Shown here: piece after piece, positions 46,024-56,847 of the stretch
Layout: the number at the start of each line of letters is the position of its first letter
Position numbering within the stretch: position 1 is the stretch's first letter
Assembly (NCBI GenBank): GCA_024180945.1
Contig: JAKSGN010000033.1
Span: 62,001 to 126,000 of the forward strand
Direction of reading: 5' to 3'
Length of the DNA stretch: 64,000 nt
Source of the DNA: Macrophomina tecta
Taxonomy: Eukaryota; Ascomycota; Dothideomycetes; Botryosphaeriales; Botryosphaeriaceae
The notes under the pieces: model-generated
Told to the model about the DNA's origin: nothing
The model's database searches: none
Seen by the model: the letters and a program-made list of their open reading frames with translations, nothing else
Program-made: the position numbers and the translations under genes

Positions 46024-46983
46024 GTTTAACGTCCTTCTTGAGTCAGAGACTATCAAAGACGGGCTTTAGAAGCCGTTTCTAGTTATACATTTTCTAGAGG
46101 CTCCTTGTAAAAGAAGCATTCTAGGAGAGCACAAGGAATAGTAGACTTAAAAGCCAAACGAGAGGCAGGCCTCTAAGGAGATAGTATAAGAGAATAGTAA
46201 TAGAAAACAAAGGAGTGTAAGCGTCGGACGTATTTAAACCCCGTCGGGCGTGTTGTTAAGAATCCACCGGCGCGTAGATATCTTGGTTTTTCTAAGAAAC
46301 TCAGCTGTTGCTTGAGCGCCTTTATTTGTAGTGAATAGGTCCGTAAGATTAAGAATAGGTTTCTCCAGAGCGTCTTTTATAGAGAGCCTTTCAGCTCTAT
46401 ATAAATAACAGTCTAAGAGGAGATGTCTCGGTGTTTGCTTTGCCGTACCAGAGCAGTAGCATCTATCATCCTCTACATGGTTAAAACGGTAGAGATAGGA
46501 CTTGAAGTACCCGTGTCCAATCTTCAGCTGGTAGAAGGAGGAAGCTGTTTCCCTTACTGTAGTAGGGGCGATCAGCTTCCTCTTTATCTTCCAGGTAAAT
46601 GCTTTACTGTAGGCTGAGCTGGGAACTGATAAGAGCTGGCTTTTCCACTCGTTGTAGAGAACTTCTTTTAGTTGCATTCCGTAGAATGCAACAGAAGTGT
46701 CTTCTGTTGTAGGGGGGATTAACGTTGCTTGTTTAGCAAGTCTGTCGGCCTCCTCATTTCCGTGCACGTTGACGTGCCCCGGAACCCATTCAACCGTGAC
46801 TTTGTTGTCCCTGTCTCTTAGCTGCCTGGCAGCGTGAATTGCCCGTTGCTGCCACCGTTGGCCAGGCGTGTTGTTAGGGTGTTTGAGCCTCAAGAGTGCA
46901 GCCTGGTTATCCGCAAAGACTCTTATATCTTTTGACTTGTACCCATGTTTGTTGGCTAGCTCAAGGGCAGTGGTTATGCCATC

Positions 46984-46991
46984 AAGTTCAC
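46984..46991. repeat. Target-site duplication of hAT-2, left copy
   Basis: AAGTTCAC, identical to 49717-49724. Confidence 0.95.
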
Positions 46992-47012
46992 CAGACATCC
47001 CAGTAATAAATA
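46992..47012 (+). repeat. Left terminal inverted repeat of hAT-2
   Basis: About 21 bp matching the reverse complement of 49696-49716 with one mismatch (G/A at the twelfth base). Confidence 0.9.
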
Positions 47013-47320
47013 TATATTTATTATTAAGGGCATATTTATTGTTAAGCTTTTCCATAAGGATAATAATATAGACGCTGCCAATAAATATATATTGTTAACT
47101 ATTAATAATATAGGCCCACTATTTTCCAGCGCCAATTCCCCCAGAGTGTTTCAGATTAAATTGCAGTCTTGTACGCATATTACTGCTTATCAGGCCTCTA
47201 GATAGGAGGTGAACTCCAATGTTTGTAACTCCTAGCAACCGAAACTGCTGCCTCGCCATACCCGTCACGTTGCAAGTACGCAGTTCGTAATACATCAGCG
47301 ACATATCTCTACACACGACA

Positions 47321-49614
47321 ATGGACGTCAACATATCCTCACTGCCCCAATCCAATGCCCCGTCAAGTTCTTCCTCCGTGGTACCCTCTGACAGTGCCTC
47401 ACAAGTTGCCAGCACACTGTCAGAACCCGAGGCATCGTCAGCTCAGCATACGGTCAAGAGACGGAAACTGAGAGCCACATCAACATGGGATCACTTTCGA
47501 GAAGCTCAAGGCGACGAGCCACGTACTATGAGCGGGAAATTACTTCACTACTGCACGCGTTGTCGCAATCCATCCTGGTCAACCCACATATCTGGCAACG
47601 CCCGCTATCATCTCGAGAAGGCTCATCACATACTTGTTCGAGAGGATTCAAAATCTCAAAACAGGCGCCAACTAGCCATCGAAAATGCCTTCGCAAGAAC
47701 AACCGGCAAGCGGCTGCAGCAAGTCAGGGAGAATGAGATGAACACTCTACGGAGTGTAATCAATGTCGATGCCTTTCGAGAGGCACAGATGTTGCTATCC
47801 GCACATAAACATTTACCGCTCAACTTCGTAACCTGGCCGGAATACCAGGCACTTCTGGCCGCGATAAACCCTGCCGTTGAAGAGTTCCTAACTGATTCCG
47901 GTAGCACAGTTGCGGCGGACTTGGATAGGGCCTACGATGCGCATCAACAATCCGTAAAGGAATGGCTAGAACGTGCCCGGAGCCTCGTACACATTGCTAT
48001 GGACGTATGGCCTTCTCCTCAGCGGAAGGCCTATATCGCTGTTCACGCCCAATGGGTTGACGAGGCCTACAAACCTCGGAAAGCATTGCTAGGGCTACCA
48101 AACCTCCGCCGCTCTCACGCCGGCACGGCTATGGCACCTCACTTGATGACGATTATCCGACAGTACCACTTAGCGCCCCGAATCGGCTACTTCACTGGGG
48201 ACAATGACGCAAAGAATGACACCTGTCTCCGCCAACTTGCTGTTGAGCTGTCGCAAGAGTACGGCCTTACACTTGACCCAGTGTCCTCTCGAACGCGGTG
48301 TGCCGGCCACATCATTAACTTGTCCCTTCAAGCCTTTCTCTTTGCAACTAGTGAGGACGCTCTGCAGGCCGCAATTGCGCAGGCGCAACACGAGGTAAAT
48401 GATGTAACAGTTGCGGACGCGTTACACGACCAAATTCAGTCGAACACTTGTCACAAGAGTCACGACAGGCGCAAGAAACGCCATGACACTGCCGGCTGGC
48501 GGAGCATCGGCCCAATGGGTAAACCCCACAACATTGCGGTGTTCATCCGTAATTCCACAGTGCGCAACGATGCATGGGATGACATTGCAGAAAAGGCGCT
48601 TGGAATTGACAATATCACCCGTTGGAACTCATGGTTCAAGTTGCTTGATGCGGCTATCAGCCAAGAGGGTCCATTGTCAATATTCCTCAACCAATACCAC
48701 AACGAGCTGGAAGACGACATCCTCACACATGATGATTGGCAAGTACTCAAAATGACTCACGAGTTCTTGCAGCCGTTTTACCAAGCGACCTTGGAGCAGC
48801 AAATGGAGTGGGCATCAATAGATCAGGTGCTAGAGAATATGGATATTCTTTTCATGCAGTTTGAGAATGCCAAGGTAAGCCATGGACGGCTCGATCGATT
48901 ACCAGACCTGGACTGATGTTAAAGCAGGGCAAATACGCCAGCAACGCGCGTATGGTTCATTCCATTCACATGGGTTGGTGGGTTCTCTCGAAGTATTATG
49001 AAGAGAGTGACAGAAACCCAATATATGCCACGGCATTATTGCTCCATCCAGAAAAGCGCCGGAGGTACCTTGACCGCCACTGGGCAGAGGAATGGAGGCA
49101 GACCGCTATTGCTGGTGCACGGCAGCATTGGGCGAAGTACAAGGACCGGCCACTCCCGTCGGAGTCCGCGGCTCGGCTGAACGACGAACGACGGGAAGTA
49201 ACACCGTACGAGCGTATCAAGCAGTCAATGAGTGTCTTGGATGAACCCGGAGATGAGGATGAATTCGAAAAATTCGTCAATTCTCCGCCAAGACCTATGA
49301 CGACCAAAACACCGCTTGAATGGTGGTGTCGAGAAGAACAGAGGATTGAGTATCCACGTTTACACCAATTGGCCATTGACATACTAAGTGTGCCGGCGAT
49401 GTCCGACGATCCGGAACGGGTATTCTCTTGCGCAAGGCGGACAATTTCTTGGGACAGGGCACGGCTCTCGCCTGATACTATCGAGAAGCTTCAATGCCTG
49501 AGCAACTGGGTGAAGAATGACTTGGTCCGCAAAGTCTACGTGGCAGTAGATGGTAAGGTCATGGATATTGCTGGCGGCAACGACGACATGCATGGCGCTT
49601 CAGTTTTATATTAA
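47321..49614 (+). CDS. hAT-2 transposase
   Basis: Two exons (47321-48874, 48925-49614) separated by a 50-nt intron with donor GTAAGC; phase 0 on both sides, giving 747 residues and ending in TAA. A BED-type zinc finger at about residues 55-105 (LLHYCTRCRNPSWSTH then H-x-x-x-x-H in HLEKAHH) binds DNA. The RNase H-like catalytic core includes LVHIAMDVWPSPQRKAYIAV, GYFTGDNDAKNDTCLRQL and CAGHIINLSLQAFLF. The C-terminal hAT dimerisation region reads YPRLHQLAIDILSVPAMSDD then PERVFSCARRTISWDR. Nothing is truncated, so this copy could be autonomous. It is the only complete transposase in the nest. Confidence 0.94.
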
Positions 49615-49695
49615 TAATTATTGATAAGCTTAGCAATCGATAATAATATTAGGATCTGCCAATGAATACATAAGAATATGTCAATATTATGTATT

Positions 49696-49716
49696 TATTT
49701 ATTATTGGGATGTCTG
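49696..49716 (-). repeat. Right terminal inverted repeat of hAT-2
   Basis: Inverted match to 46992-47012 with one mismatch. Confidence 0.9.
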
Positions 49717-49724
49717 AAGTTCAC
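49717..49724. repeat. Target-site duplication of hAT-2, right copy
   Basis: AAGTTCAC, identical to 46984-46991; here it is coding sequence of LINE ORF2. Confidence 0.95.
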
Positions 49725-52700
49725 CGTTATAAACGAGAGCGTTGGGACCAATATTCTTAGTAGCTCTTACTTGGATTTTGTCTCTGGATTGGCTGTAATC
49801 TAACAGTACCACTCCAACACCTATTCCCATTCCCTGAGGAAGTGATGAGGCATCAGAGTAGAGAGCTATAAGATTGTCCGGGGCCTCTGCCAACGCTTTT
49901 GAGTGCTCAGTAGCAGCATCTGCTTTGCTTAAGGTGGAGATCTCTGTATTGTAGGGAGTGTACCCGGCCCATGGTGGGTAGAGAAATGGATCGACTTTCT
50001 CTATATCCCTGGGGATCGAGCGTAGTGTATCCTTAATTCTCTCTAGCCGTGTAGCTGGGCTGTTCTCTCTAGATTCTAGATTGATCTTGTCGAGTTCTTT
50101 CCGTACTGGATGGTTTTCTCCGAGTTGGCTGATTCTTAATGCGTACTTCCGGAGGGTAGCATTTAGTCGTAGCTCTGGCGGAGGTATTGCAGCCTCTACT
50201 TCCATTGGTTTAATAGGGGCAGTCTTGAACACTCCTAGGATCTTCCGTAGGGCAAGGTTTTGGAGGAGGTTGTGTTGTCTTTTAACTGCCCACTGGTTGT
50301 TCCAGTATAGTTGGCAGCCAAAGTCGGCTATGCTTACAACACAAGCGTTATAGAGTTGTCTAATTGCATAGGGAGAAAGTCCCCGTTCAACATTAGCTAG
50401 CCTTGAGAGGCGTTGGAAGGTAGATCTTGCTTGACTTATTCTTATAGAAACGTGTTCTTTAAAAGTAAGCAGCGGGTCAAAGAAAATACCTAGCCATCGT
50501 ACAAGATTCTGGGGCTTCTTCACCTGGCCATCCGGTAGAACAAGAGATGAGGAGGTTGCTTCTTTAGATCTACTAAAGTGAAGTAGCTCTGTTTTATCCA
50601 GGTCAAAGGCAACGCCCTTTTCTTTACCACGTTTGTAGAGCTCTCTTATCTCCTCTTGTAGTATTTTAACGTTGCGTTTAAAGCTGCTGGAGCTAGCTAT
50701 TACTGCAATATCATCTATGTAGGAGAGGTAGACAACTTTATGAGAGGGGAAGAGCTCTCGGAGGTAGATAAGGAAGAGTATTGGTGAAACAGGGCTCCCT
50801 TGCGGAATACCTGTCTCAATCGGGCTGAACTCTTCCTCCTCTCCATTAAACGCAAGCCGTAGTTGTCGTTTATTTAGGAAAGATCTGATCCACGCGAGAA
50901 GATTGAGTGGAAGGCCTATTTTTGCCATGATAGTAAGGAGTTGTTCTTGAGCAACGTGATCAAAGGCACCTTTTACATCAAGGAATACTACTGATGTTTT
51001 ACGTTTTACTCGTCGGTTCTCTTCTACCTTATTAGCTAGTAATAAGGCAGCGTCAATAGCAGATTTCTTTAGCCTTCCCCCAATTTGAGAGGGATCTAGA
51101 AGGTGTGTTGTCTCTGCTAGATAACTCAGACGTTTGGCCGTGATTCGTTCTAATATCTTCCCAAGACAGTTGAGCAAGCTGATGACCCGGTAGGACTTGG
51201 GAGCATGTATATCTGGCTTGTTCTTGCTGAGAATTGCGCCTGTTGCTTCTCTCCAGCATAGCGGGTGGTATCCATAGCTGAATAGAGTACTGAACACCTT
51301 GTAGAAGGCTTGTGGGGCTGCTTTATACGCCTGGATAATGATCTCTTGCGTTATAGTATCAGGCCCTGGGGTTTTCCCCTTTATTTGAGTGGAGCATGCT
51401 TGTTCAAGTTCTGCTTCCTTTAGGAGGGGCCAGTCCCAGTTTGTGGGATTGTATTCCTCCCAGTTGAATGGTAGTGCCTGTGGAGGTTTTGGGAATAAAC
51501 CTGTACGGAGGGCAGAACACTTCCCCTTAAAGCTATCTTCTAGTACCGCATTTGGGGCTCGGATTTCAGGGATCCTTACCTCCCTCCGTGGCTTAGTGTA
51601 TGACATTGCTTTGTAGATTGACGTTGGGGTCTCCTTAGAGAGAAAGTTGTTCCAGTGTTCGCGTTTTGCTTGTTTCACCGCCTGTAGAAAGGTGTTCCGG
51701 GACTCAAGGTATGCCTTTATGCTAGTAGCGGTGGGGTTCCGTCTGTTATTACGTGTTTTTTGTCCTAGGTCTAGCCGTAGGTTGTAGAGCTCGTCTGTCC
51801 ACCATGATTTAAAGCGAGGCCCCAGTTTGAGTTTGGGGATAGTAAGTTCTGCAGCATAGGTAATGGCTTTAGTCAAGCTACTACCTAGATTATTAAGTGC
51901 TGGGACTGATAACGTATTGCCCCCTGCTATATCCTGAGAGAGGGTAGAGGGGCTTAGCTGCTCTATATCTAAGAGTACGCTTGGAAGGAGTTGCTCTATC
52001 TTCTCCCGGAATAGATTAGAGAATTCCGACCAGTTGGCCTTCCTAGTATTGAACCGGGTGGTAGGCTGTGCTGGGGAGCTCGTAGGAGGCTCCATTGGAC
52101 TAATAGAAAAGAAGATTGGGTAGTGGTCTGAGCCAAGGTCTTGAATGACTTTCCACCCTTCTATCCTGTCTTCTAATTCTCTAGTTGCCAGGGTAAGATC
52201 GATAGTAGTTTCTCTACTAAGATGGCTACGGTGGAAGGTGCCTCTACCTATCTTATTGAGTAGACTAAGGTTGTTATCTTCGATCCATTGGATGAGCTGG
52301 GGAGCCCTGCTATCTGGGCTAGATCGTGGATCCCACCACGGGTGGTGTGTGTTGAAATCTCCGGCTATGATAGTCGGTGTGGTTATACTATAGTAACTAA
52401 GGACGCGTTCTATAGTATAGAGAGACCCTGCTTCCTCTTGGTCCACTTGATTGTAGAGGTTTAGGAGCTGGAATTTAGAGTTCTGCTGGATAATCTCAAG
52501 TAGTAGTATATCGGGACTAGCAAAGAGATCGGCCTTGTAGTTAACCTGGGTTTCCCTCAGAAACCGTGAGATATAGGTTAACGTACGAGGCCTTAAACCA
52601 GGAGGAGTAACCGGGAGAATTTGACCAAAGGATGGATGGTTGATAGAGCGGTTTTCAGAGGGATTAGGGGAGATGAGAACCCAAGGTTCTTGAATAAGAA

Positions 52701-52796
52701 TCAGGTCAACTTTTATCTCAACTGCGTAGTTCAGGATTGCCTCGGTAACCGAGGAATTCCTATTAACATTGGCTTGCAGTATTCTAATAGATCCCA

Positions 52797-54164
52797 TTAG
52801 GAAGATGTCTGCTTCCTAGTATTGGAGGTTCTAGGTCCATGCAGCTTCTCTGCCTTACAGCTAACTCCAAAGAGTGATAGCCTTGAGGATATAGCCTTGC
52901 GGGCCTCGTTCTCTGTGCTGAAGGCAATAACAATTGAACCTCCCTGTTGTGTTAGTCGTTTGGCTTCTGAGGTGAGCCAGTACGGTTCCCCAATTGCTGT
53001 AAGACCAGAGTTGAAGGTCTTAATTTCTTCCTTAACTAAGGAGGAGAATTCTTCTCGTGAGAAGGTATTGAGGTCAGCTGTTGGGATTCCATGAACAGCA
53101 ACCTTATACCATGGTTTATTCTCTATAATAGAGACCGTAGGTATAACCGAGTCAATGATTTTCTTATTCTTGAGGAGGAAGTCGGCTGAGTAGCTTTCAG
53201 TTACCGTAAGAACAAGGTTCCCTTTCTCTGAGATTGAGGCAGCAGAGATTACAGTTGGCTTTTTTGAGTATGCTATCGAGAATGCCTTGTTAAAAGCGTT
53301 TCTCATGGCGAAGGATGGGATCTCGCTAGGGCGGCTGACTAGGCGTAGAACTGCTTGCCGGGGGGGTTTCGTCTTCTTTCCTCCGGTTGGGGAGATGGTT
53401 GTCTTTGTTGTCTGTGAGGGGTTCTTCCGGGCGATTGTTGTCCACTCCTGGCTATTGGTAGCGGCAATAGAAGCGTCGTTGCTCGTGGGGGAATTTGCTA
53501 GGGGAAGGATAGGATTGGGAGGCTGTGGAATATGTATAGACGTGGGAGGGGCAGCTGGTAGCTTGTTCAGTTCCCTTGTCCGGTTGGCTAGAGCCCTTGA
53601 TGTGTTCTCTAGAGATCGGACTTGGGTGGCAAGGATTGACTTTGCCTTATCGAGTATACCTCCCTCTGTGTACTCCCTAAAGATCTGTAAGAGGTCTAGG
53701 ATTTTCCGGTTCTTCTCTAGGTCTTCTTCGAGGTTTGCTGCTTTCAAAAGGCAGTCAAGTGCTCCTTCAAGGGCAGCGTCCACTGTTGTAAAGACACCAA
53801 ATCGTGCTCTCTTTTTCTGGCCTTCCTTTGTGTGCACTGTGAAGAGTGTCGTGGGAGGCATAGTAGCGAGAGATGGGCTACGAGTAGTTCTAGTAGGAGT
53901 AGACTCTATCGTGATAGCCGGGCGTTTGAGTGGGTTGCCTATAGGGTGCTGTGCATCTTGTTGTGGGGTAACCGGGAGGGGTGGGGCTTGGGGGGAGTCT
54001 TGAGCAGTTGGGATATCTATCATCTCATGGTCGGTAGACGTTTGTCCTGGGAGGTTTTCCTGGTATTCTCGCTCCGGTGTTGGGCATCTGGAGGGAATAG
54101 GGGAGCCTAGTATGATAGGCCCCCACTCCTTGTCCCCGTGTGGGGGAGGGTCGGGTTGGTCCAT
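52797..54164 (-). CDS. LINE ORF1 (Gag-like RNA-binding protein)
   Basis: First reading frame of the LINE. The frame is open up to 54266 but the codon there is GTG; the first ATG is at 54164 (MDQPDPPPHGDKEWGP), giving 455 residues. The N-terminal third is Pro/Ser/Thr-rich and unstructured. Then comes a helical, coiled-coil-like region (AALEGALDCLLKAANLEEDL; SILATQVRSLENTSRALANR), a basic linker (TGGKKTKPPRQAVLRL) and a folded C-terminal part (WYKVAVHGIPTADLNTFSRE; GGSIVIAFSTENEARKAIS) resembling the RRM-like fold in such proteins. No CCHC zinc knuckle is visible, unlike many Tad-clade ORF1 proteins. Its TAA overlaps the ORF2 ATG by one base (TAATG). The frame is intact. Confidence 0.85.
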   Translation of the reverse strand: MDQPDPPPHGDKEWGPIILGSPIPSRCPTPEREYQENLPGQTSTDHEMIDIPTAQDSPQAPPLPVTPQQDAQHPIGNPLKRPAITIESTPTRTTRSPSLATMPPTTLFTVHTKEGQKKRARFGVFTTVDAALEGALDCLLKAANLEEDLEKNRKILDLLQIFREYTEGGILDKAKSILATQVRSLENTSRALANRTRELNKLPAAPPTSIHIPQPPNPILPLANSPTSNDASIAATNSQEWTTIARKNPSQTTKTTISPTGGKKTKPPRQAVLRLVSRPSEIPSFAMRNAFNKAFSIAYSKKPTVISAASISEKGNLVLTVTESYSADFLLKNKKIIDSVIPTVSIIENKPWYKVAVHGIPTADLNTFSREEFSSLVKEEIKTFNSGLTAIGEPYWLTSEAKRLTQQGGSIVIAFSTENEARKAISSRLSLFGVSCKAEKLHGPRTSNTRKQTSS

Positions 54165-54579
54165 TATGCTGGAAGGGTCTAGGGAGTGCTTGGTAGGAGG
54201 CCCGTGTGTTGAGCTTTGACCAGGGGTCAAAATCTCTTCGGTGGTTGGCTGTGGGAGAGGCTCCACTGGAGGAGAGTGTTTAATTACTCGCTATCGGGAA
54301 GTCCAGTGGCGATGCAATTTTGATCCACTATTCCTTAGGGTGTTCTCTACTCTTGTTTCACGTGTGGTGCGATTTTGGCTCGTTCTGGTAGTGTGGTGGG
54401 GTTGCGGAGGCTGTAGTAGGTTGGGATCTATCCGTTTACCTCTTTCTCCTCATATCACGCAATAGCGCGTACGTCTACGAAGCTAGAATTCTGGATTCTA
54501 GCTAAGGGAGTCGAGCGCTTTCAAACGGTACCGGTCTTGGCGCGATTCTCGAGGGTCGAATTCGAAGGTGGCGACGGGC

Positions 54580-54595
54580 TGACATTGAGGACGTA
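54580..54595. repeat. Target-site duplication of the LINE, right copy
   Basis: TGACATTGAGGACGTA, identical to 45984-45999. Confidence 0.93.
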
Positions 54596-56716
54596 GAAGG
54601 GCGTACCCGCTGGGTCTGTATGTACTGCGTGCACAAGAAAGCCCACAAACCAGCTAGCTTCGCTGCTGCTGGCACTGATAATCAGGCAAGGCACCTGGTG
54701 ACTGAGCACAAGGTTGAGGATCCTACAGGGAAGCGTCACGTCAAACGGGCCAAGATTTCAGTTGCTCAGCGGCTTGGACTGGATACGAATAGGCCTTCAG
54801 AGCAGGCTATTGTCAATCGCCTTGTCACATCATTCAATCCGGCGTACTTCCAGCAACTACTCACTGATTGGGTCTCATCCGATAACATTCCTTTCCGCAA
54901 GCTTGAAAGCGAGAGATTCAGGCGCGTTCTTAGCTATTTGAATCCTGCAGTAACGTCTACTGGCAGCCTTCCAACACACTCTACTGTTCGTAAATGGCTA
55001 CTTGATGAATTCAACCGCCATAAAGGGATCGTTGCTGAGCTTCTTCAGAGCTCACCTGGCCTTATACACCTTGCCTTTGACGGCTGGACGTCGTGTAATC
55101 ACCTCTCTCTACTCGGTATTAACGTCTTCTTCCTTACGTTCTCTGGCACGCTTCGCAAGTTCCTTATTGGCCTCCCACACGCCGAAGGACGGCATACTGG
55201 TGACAGCCTTGCGGAAGAGGTAGCCCAGATAATTATGGAATGGGGCATTGGAGGGCAACTTGGCTACTTTGTCACGGATAACGCGTCAAACAACGACACG
55301 TGCATGGACGCGCTAGCTGAAGAGTTTGGCTTCAATCACAAGCACCGCCGCTTGCGCTGCATTGGCCATATCATAAACCTGGTAGTCCGCCAGATCCTCT
55401 TTGGCAAGGAAGCTGACGCGTTCGAGAACGACTGCGCTCAGCCAAAGGAGCTACTCGCTGAGCTCCTACTCTGGCGCAAGAAGGGCCCTATCGGCAAGCT
55501 TCACAATATCGTCCACTGGATTCAGCGCTCAAACCTTGTCTATCAGAGACTGCACCAACTTCAGCGGAACGAGCAAGCGTTGACTGGCGAAAACGGCCCT
55601 ACCTACGAGGTTATAGAAGATAATGCGACACGATGGAACTCTACCTCCGCCATGATTGAGCGCGCAATCAAGCTACAGTCAGTCATTGACGCCCTCGTCC
55701 TCCACGAAGTTCAAGAATGGGATAAATACGTCAAGCCTCGCACTGCTAGTAGGACTCAGCCAATGCCAGCTAAGACAAAGAACAAGCCGGCAATCGTGGA
55801 TGATTATCTAACCTCAGATGATTGGGCAACTCTTGCTGAATATCACTCCATCTTGAAGCCTTTTCATGAAGTCACAATCAGGCTACAAGCCAACCCAACT
55901 AGTGGTAGGTTTGGCGGCTTATGGGAAGTCCTTCCATGCATGGAGTACCTGTTGAACAAGCTGGAGGAGGTCAAGATCCGCACAGATCAGTATCCTGACT
56001 CTCACTTCAAGGTGAACATCAATTTGGGGTGGGCTAAGCTAGATGAGTACTATCAGCTCCTTGATGATACTCCAGCTTACGTCGCAGCTTGCGCCCTTCA
56101 CCCTGCCTACCGCTGGGAGTGGATTGAGGATCAGTGGGCATTCAAGAAGAGCTGGATCAAGAAGGCAAAGGCAGCTGTTCTAAAGCTCTGGAAGGATGAG
56201 TATCAGTCAATTGCTATTGCTGAGGACCCACAGCTACCGCAGAAGCGTAAACGCGAACATCTCAGCGAATTTGACAGCTGGCTTGCTGCCTCCAGGAGGA
56301 CCAAGCATCTAGATCTGACCGAGGATGAGTACACCTACTGGCAGCTCGATACCTCTCCTACAGATGACGCAGTCACCAATCCAGTTGATTACTGGATACT
56401 ACGCCGCCAGCAATACCCCCGCCTATCACGTATGGCTCTGGACCTCTTTTCTATACCGGCAATGTCGGCAGAGGTGGAGAGGATATTCAGTTTGGCAGGA
56501 CAAATGGTGACGCCATTGCGCAATAGGCTGGAGGCCAATACTATAGCAGTTGGGCAGATACTACGCTCATGGAACGCAGAAGGCATCATTGAAAGAAGTT
56601 GAGGACTCTATACACGCGGGAGTAGCTATAGCTAGCAAGAGTTAGCTAGATTGTATGGCTATCAATCTCAACACTATGCCAAGCATCACGAGATTTTGCT
56701 ACGTGAACCGTGTGTC

Positions 56717-56832
56717 AATCAATTCAATTCAATCAATATCAACACCTTATTGATCAATCAATTTGACCTTATTGGAAAATCCTATCAATCAATCAATCTG
56801 GACCCGATATTGACGTTGATTGAATTGATTGC
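56717..56832. repeat. Right subterminal TCAATCAA-type motif array of hAT-1
   Basis: At least eight CAATCAA/TTGATTG motifs in both orientations in about 115 bp, the counterpart of the left array. Confidence 0.7.
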
Positions 56833-56839
56833 CACCCTG
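56819..56839 (-). repeat. Right terminal inverted repeat of hAT-1
   Basis: Ends ...GATTGCCACCCTG, perfect inverted match to the left end over 21 bp. Confidence 0.93.
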
Positions 56840-56847
56840 CATTAAAG
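56840..56847. repeat. Target-site duplication of outer hAT, right copy
   Basis: CATTAAAG, identical to 45376-45383; marks the right edge of the nest. Confidence 0.95.

Larger units (their letters stand above)
46992..49716 (+). mobile_element. hAT DNA transposon (inner element, hAT-2), apparently intact
   Basis: 2725 bp, with terminal inverted repeats CAGACATCCCAGTAATAAAT (left) and CAGACATCCCAATAATAAAT (right, reversed) differing at one base, flanked by perfect AAGTTCAC duplications. It carries one uninterrupted transposase gene. It differs from hAT-1 in termini and in protein, so it is a separate family. As the innermost insertion it is the youngest of the three. Confidence 0.95.
46234..52797 (-). 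pseudogene. LINE ORF2 (endonuclease-RT-RNase H), split by hAT-2
   Basis: Starts at ATG 52797 within the TAATG that ends ORF1. The N-terminal APE-type endonuclease shows LQANVNRNS, ILIQEPW, IIAGDFNTHHPWWDP and GSDHYPIFF. The reverse transcriptase has GIPQGSPVSPILFLIYL and catalytic YIDDIAV. The RNase H domain starts at ALYSDASSLPQGMGIGVGVV and reaches NALVYNGEL, where hAT-2 (46992-49716) is inserted; it resumes as DGITTALELANKHGY, FADNQAALL and WVPGHVNVHGNEEADRLAK. Removing hAT-2 and one duplication copy joins 52797-49717 to 46983-46234 in frame: 1276 residues, no stop. This copy is therefore inactive only because of the hAT-2 insertion. Confidence 0.93.
46000..54579 (-). mobile_element. Full-length non-LTR retrotransposon (LINE, Tad/I-like)
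   Basis: Minus-strand LINE with two reading frames, inserted in the hAT-1 transposase gene and flanked by perfect 15-16-bp duplications. Its 3' end (left) is a TTTA-repeat tail and its 5' end (right) has a leader of about 415 bp before ORF1. Excluding the hAT-2 element nested in it and one copy of that element's 8-bp duplication, it is 5847 bp. It has ORF1 (RNA-binding type), endonuclease, reverse transcriptase and RNase H, the domain set of fungal Tad1-clade and I-group elements. Not 5'-truncated, which is unusual for LINE copies and points to a potentially active source. Confidence 0.93.
45760..56602 (+). pseudogene. hAT-1 transposase, split by a LINE insertion
   Basis: Transposase of the hAT superfamily. 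The first 80 codons (45760-45999) end at EHAYDIEDV; the remainder (54596-56602, 668 residues) begins EGRTRWVCMYC. The two parts are in the same frame once the LINE and one duplication copy are removed, giving 748 residues without stops. Visible elements: a BED-like zinc finger with CMYC split at the insertion point and a later H-x-x-x-H; the RNase H-like core (LIHLAFDGWTSCNHLSLLG; GYFVTDNASNNDTCM; RCIGHIINL); a Trp-rich insertion; and the C-terminal dimerisation region (YPRLSRMALDLFSIPAMSAE then VERIFSLAGQ). The break inactivates this copy, but the coding sequence is otherwise intact, so the LINE insertion is recent. Confidence 0.93.
45384..56839 (+). mobile_element. hAT DNA transposon (outer element, hAT-1)
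   Basis: Bounded by terminal inverted repeats starting CAGGGTGGCAATCAATTCAA at both ends (21 bp perfect) and by perfect 8-bp duplications. Total 11456 bp, of which 8580 bp plus one 16-bp duplication belong to a LINE inserted in its transposase gene; without it the element is 2860 bp, a normal autonomous hAT size. Both ends carry dense TCAATCAA-type subterminal motifs. It lies between a pectin methylesterase and a pectin lyase gene and disrupts neither. Confidence 0.95.

Noticed and set aside
46234..47055. Stand-alone RNase H gene on the minus strand
   Set aside because: It is the 3' part of LINE ORF2. The first 20 or so codons of that open frame lie inside hAT-2, and the true partner lies at 49717-52797.
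48916..49614. Separate downstream ORF in hAT-2
   Set aside because: A 50-nt intron with a consensus donor joins it in frame to the upstream ORF; it is exon 2 of the same transposase.
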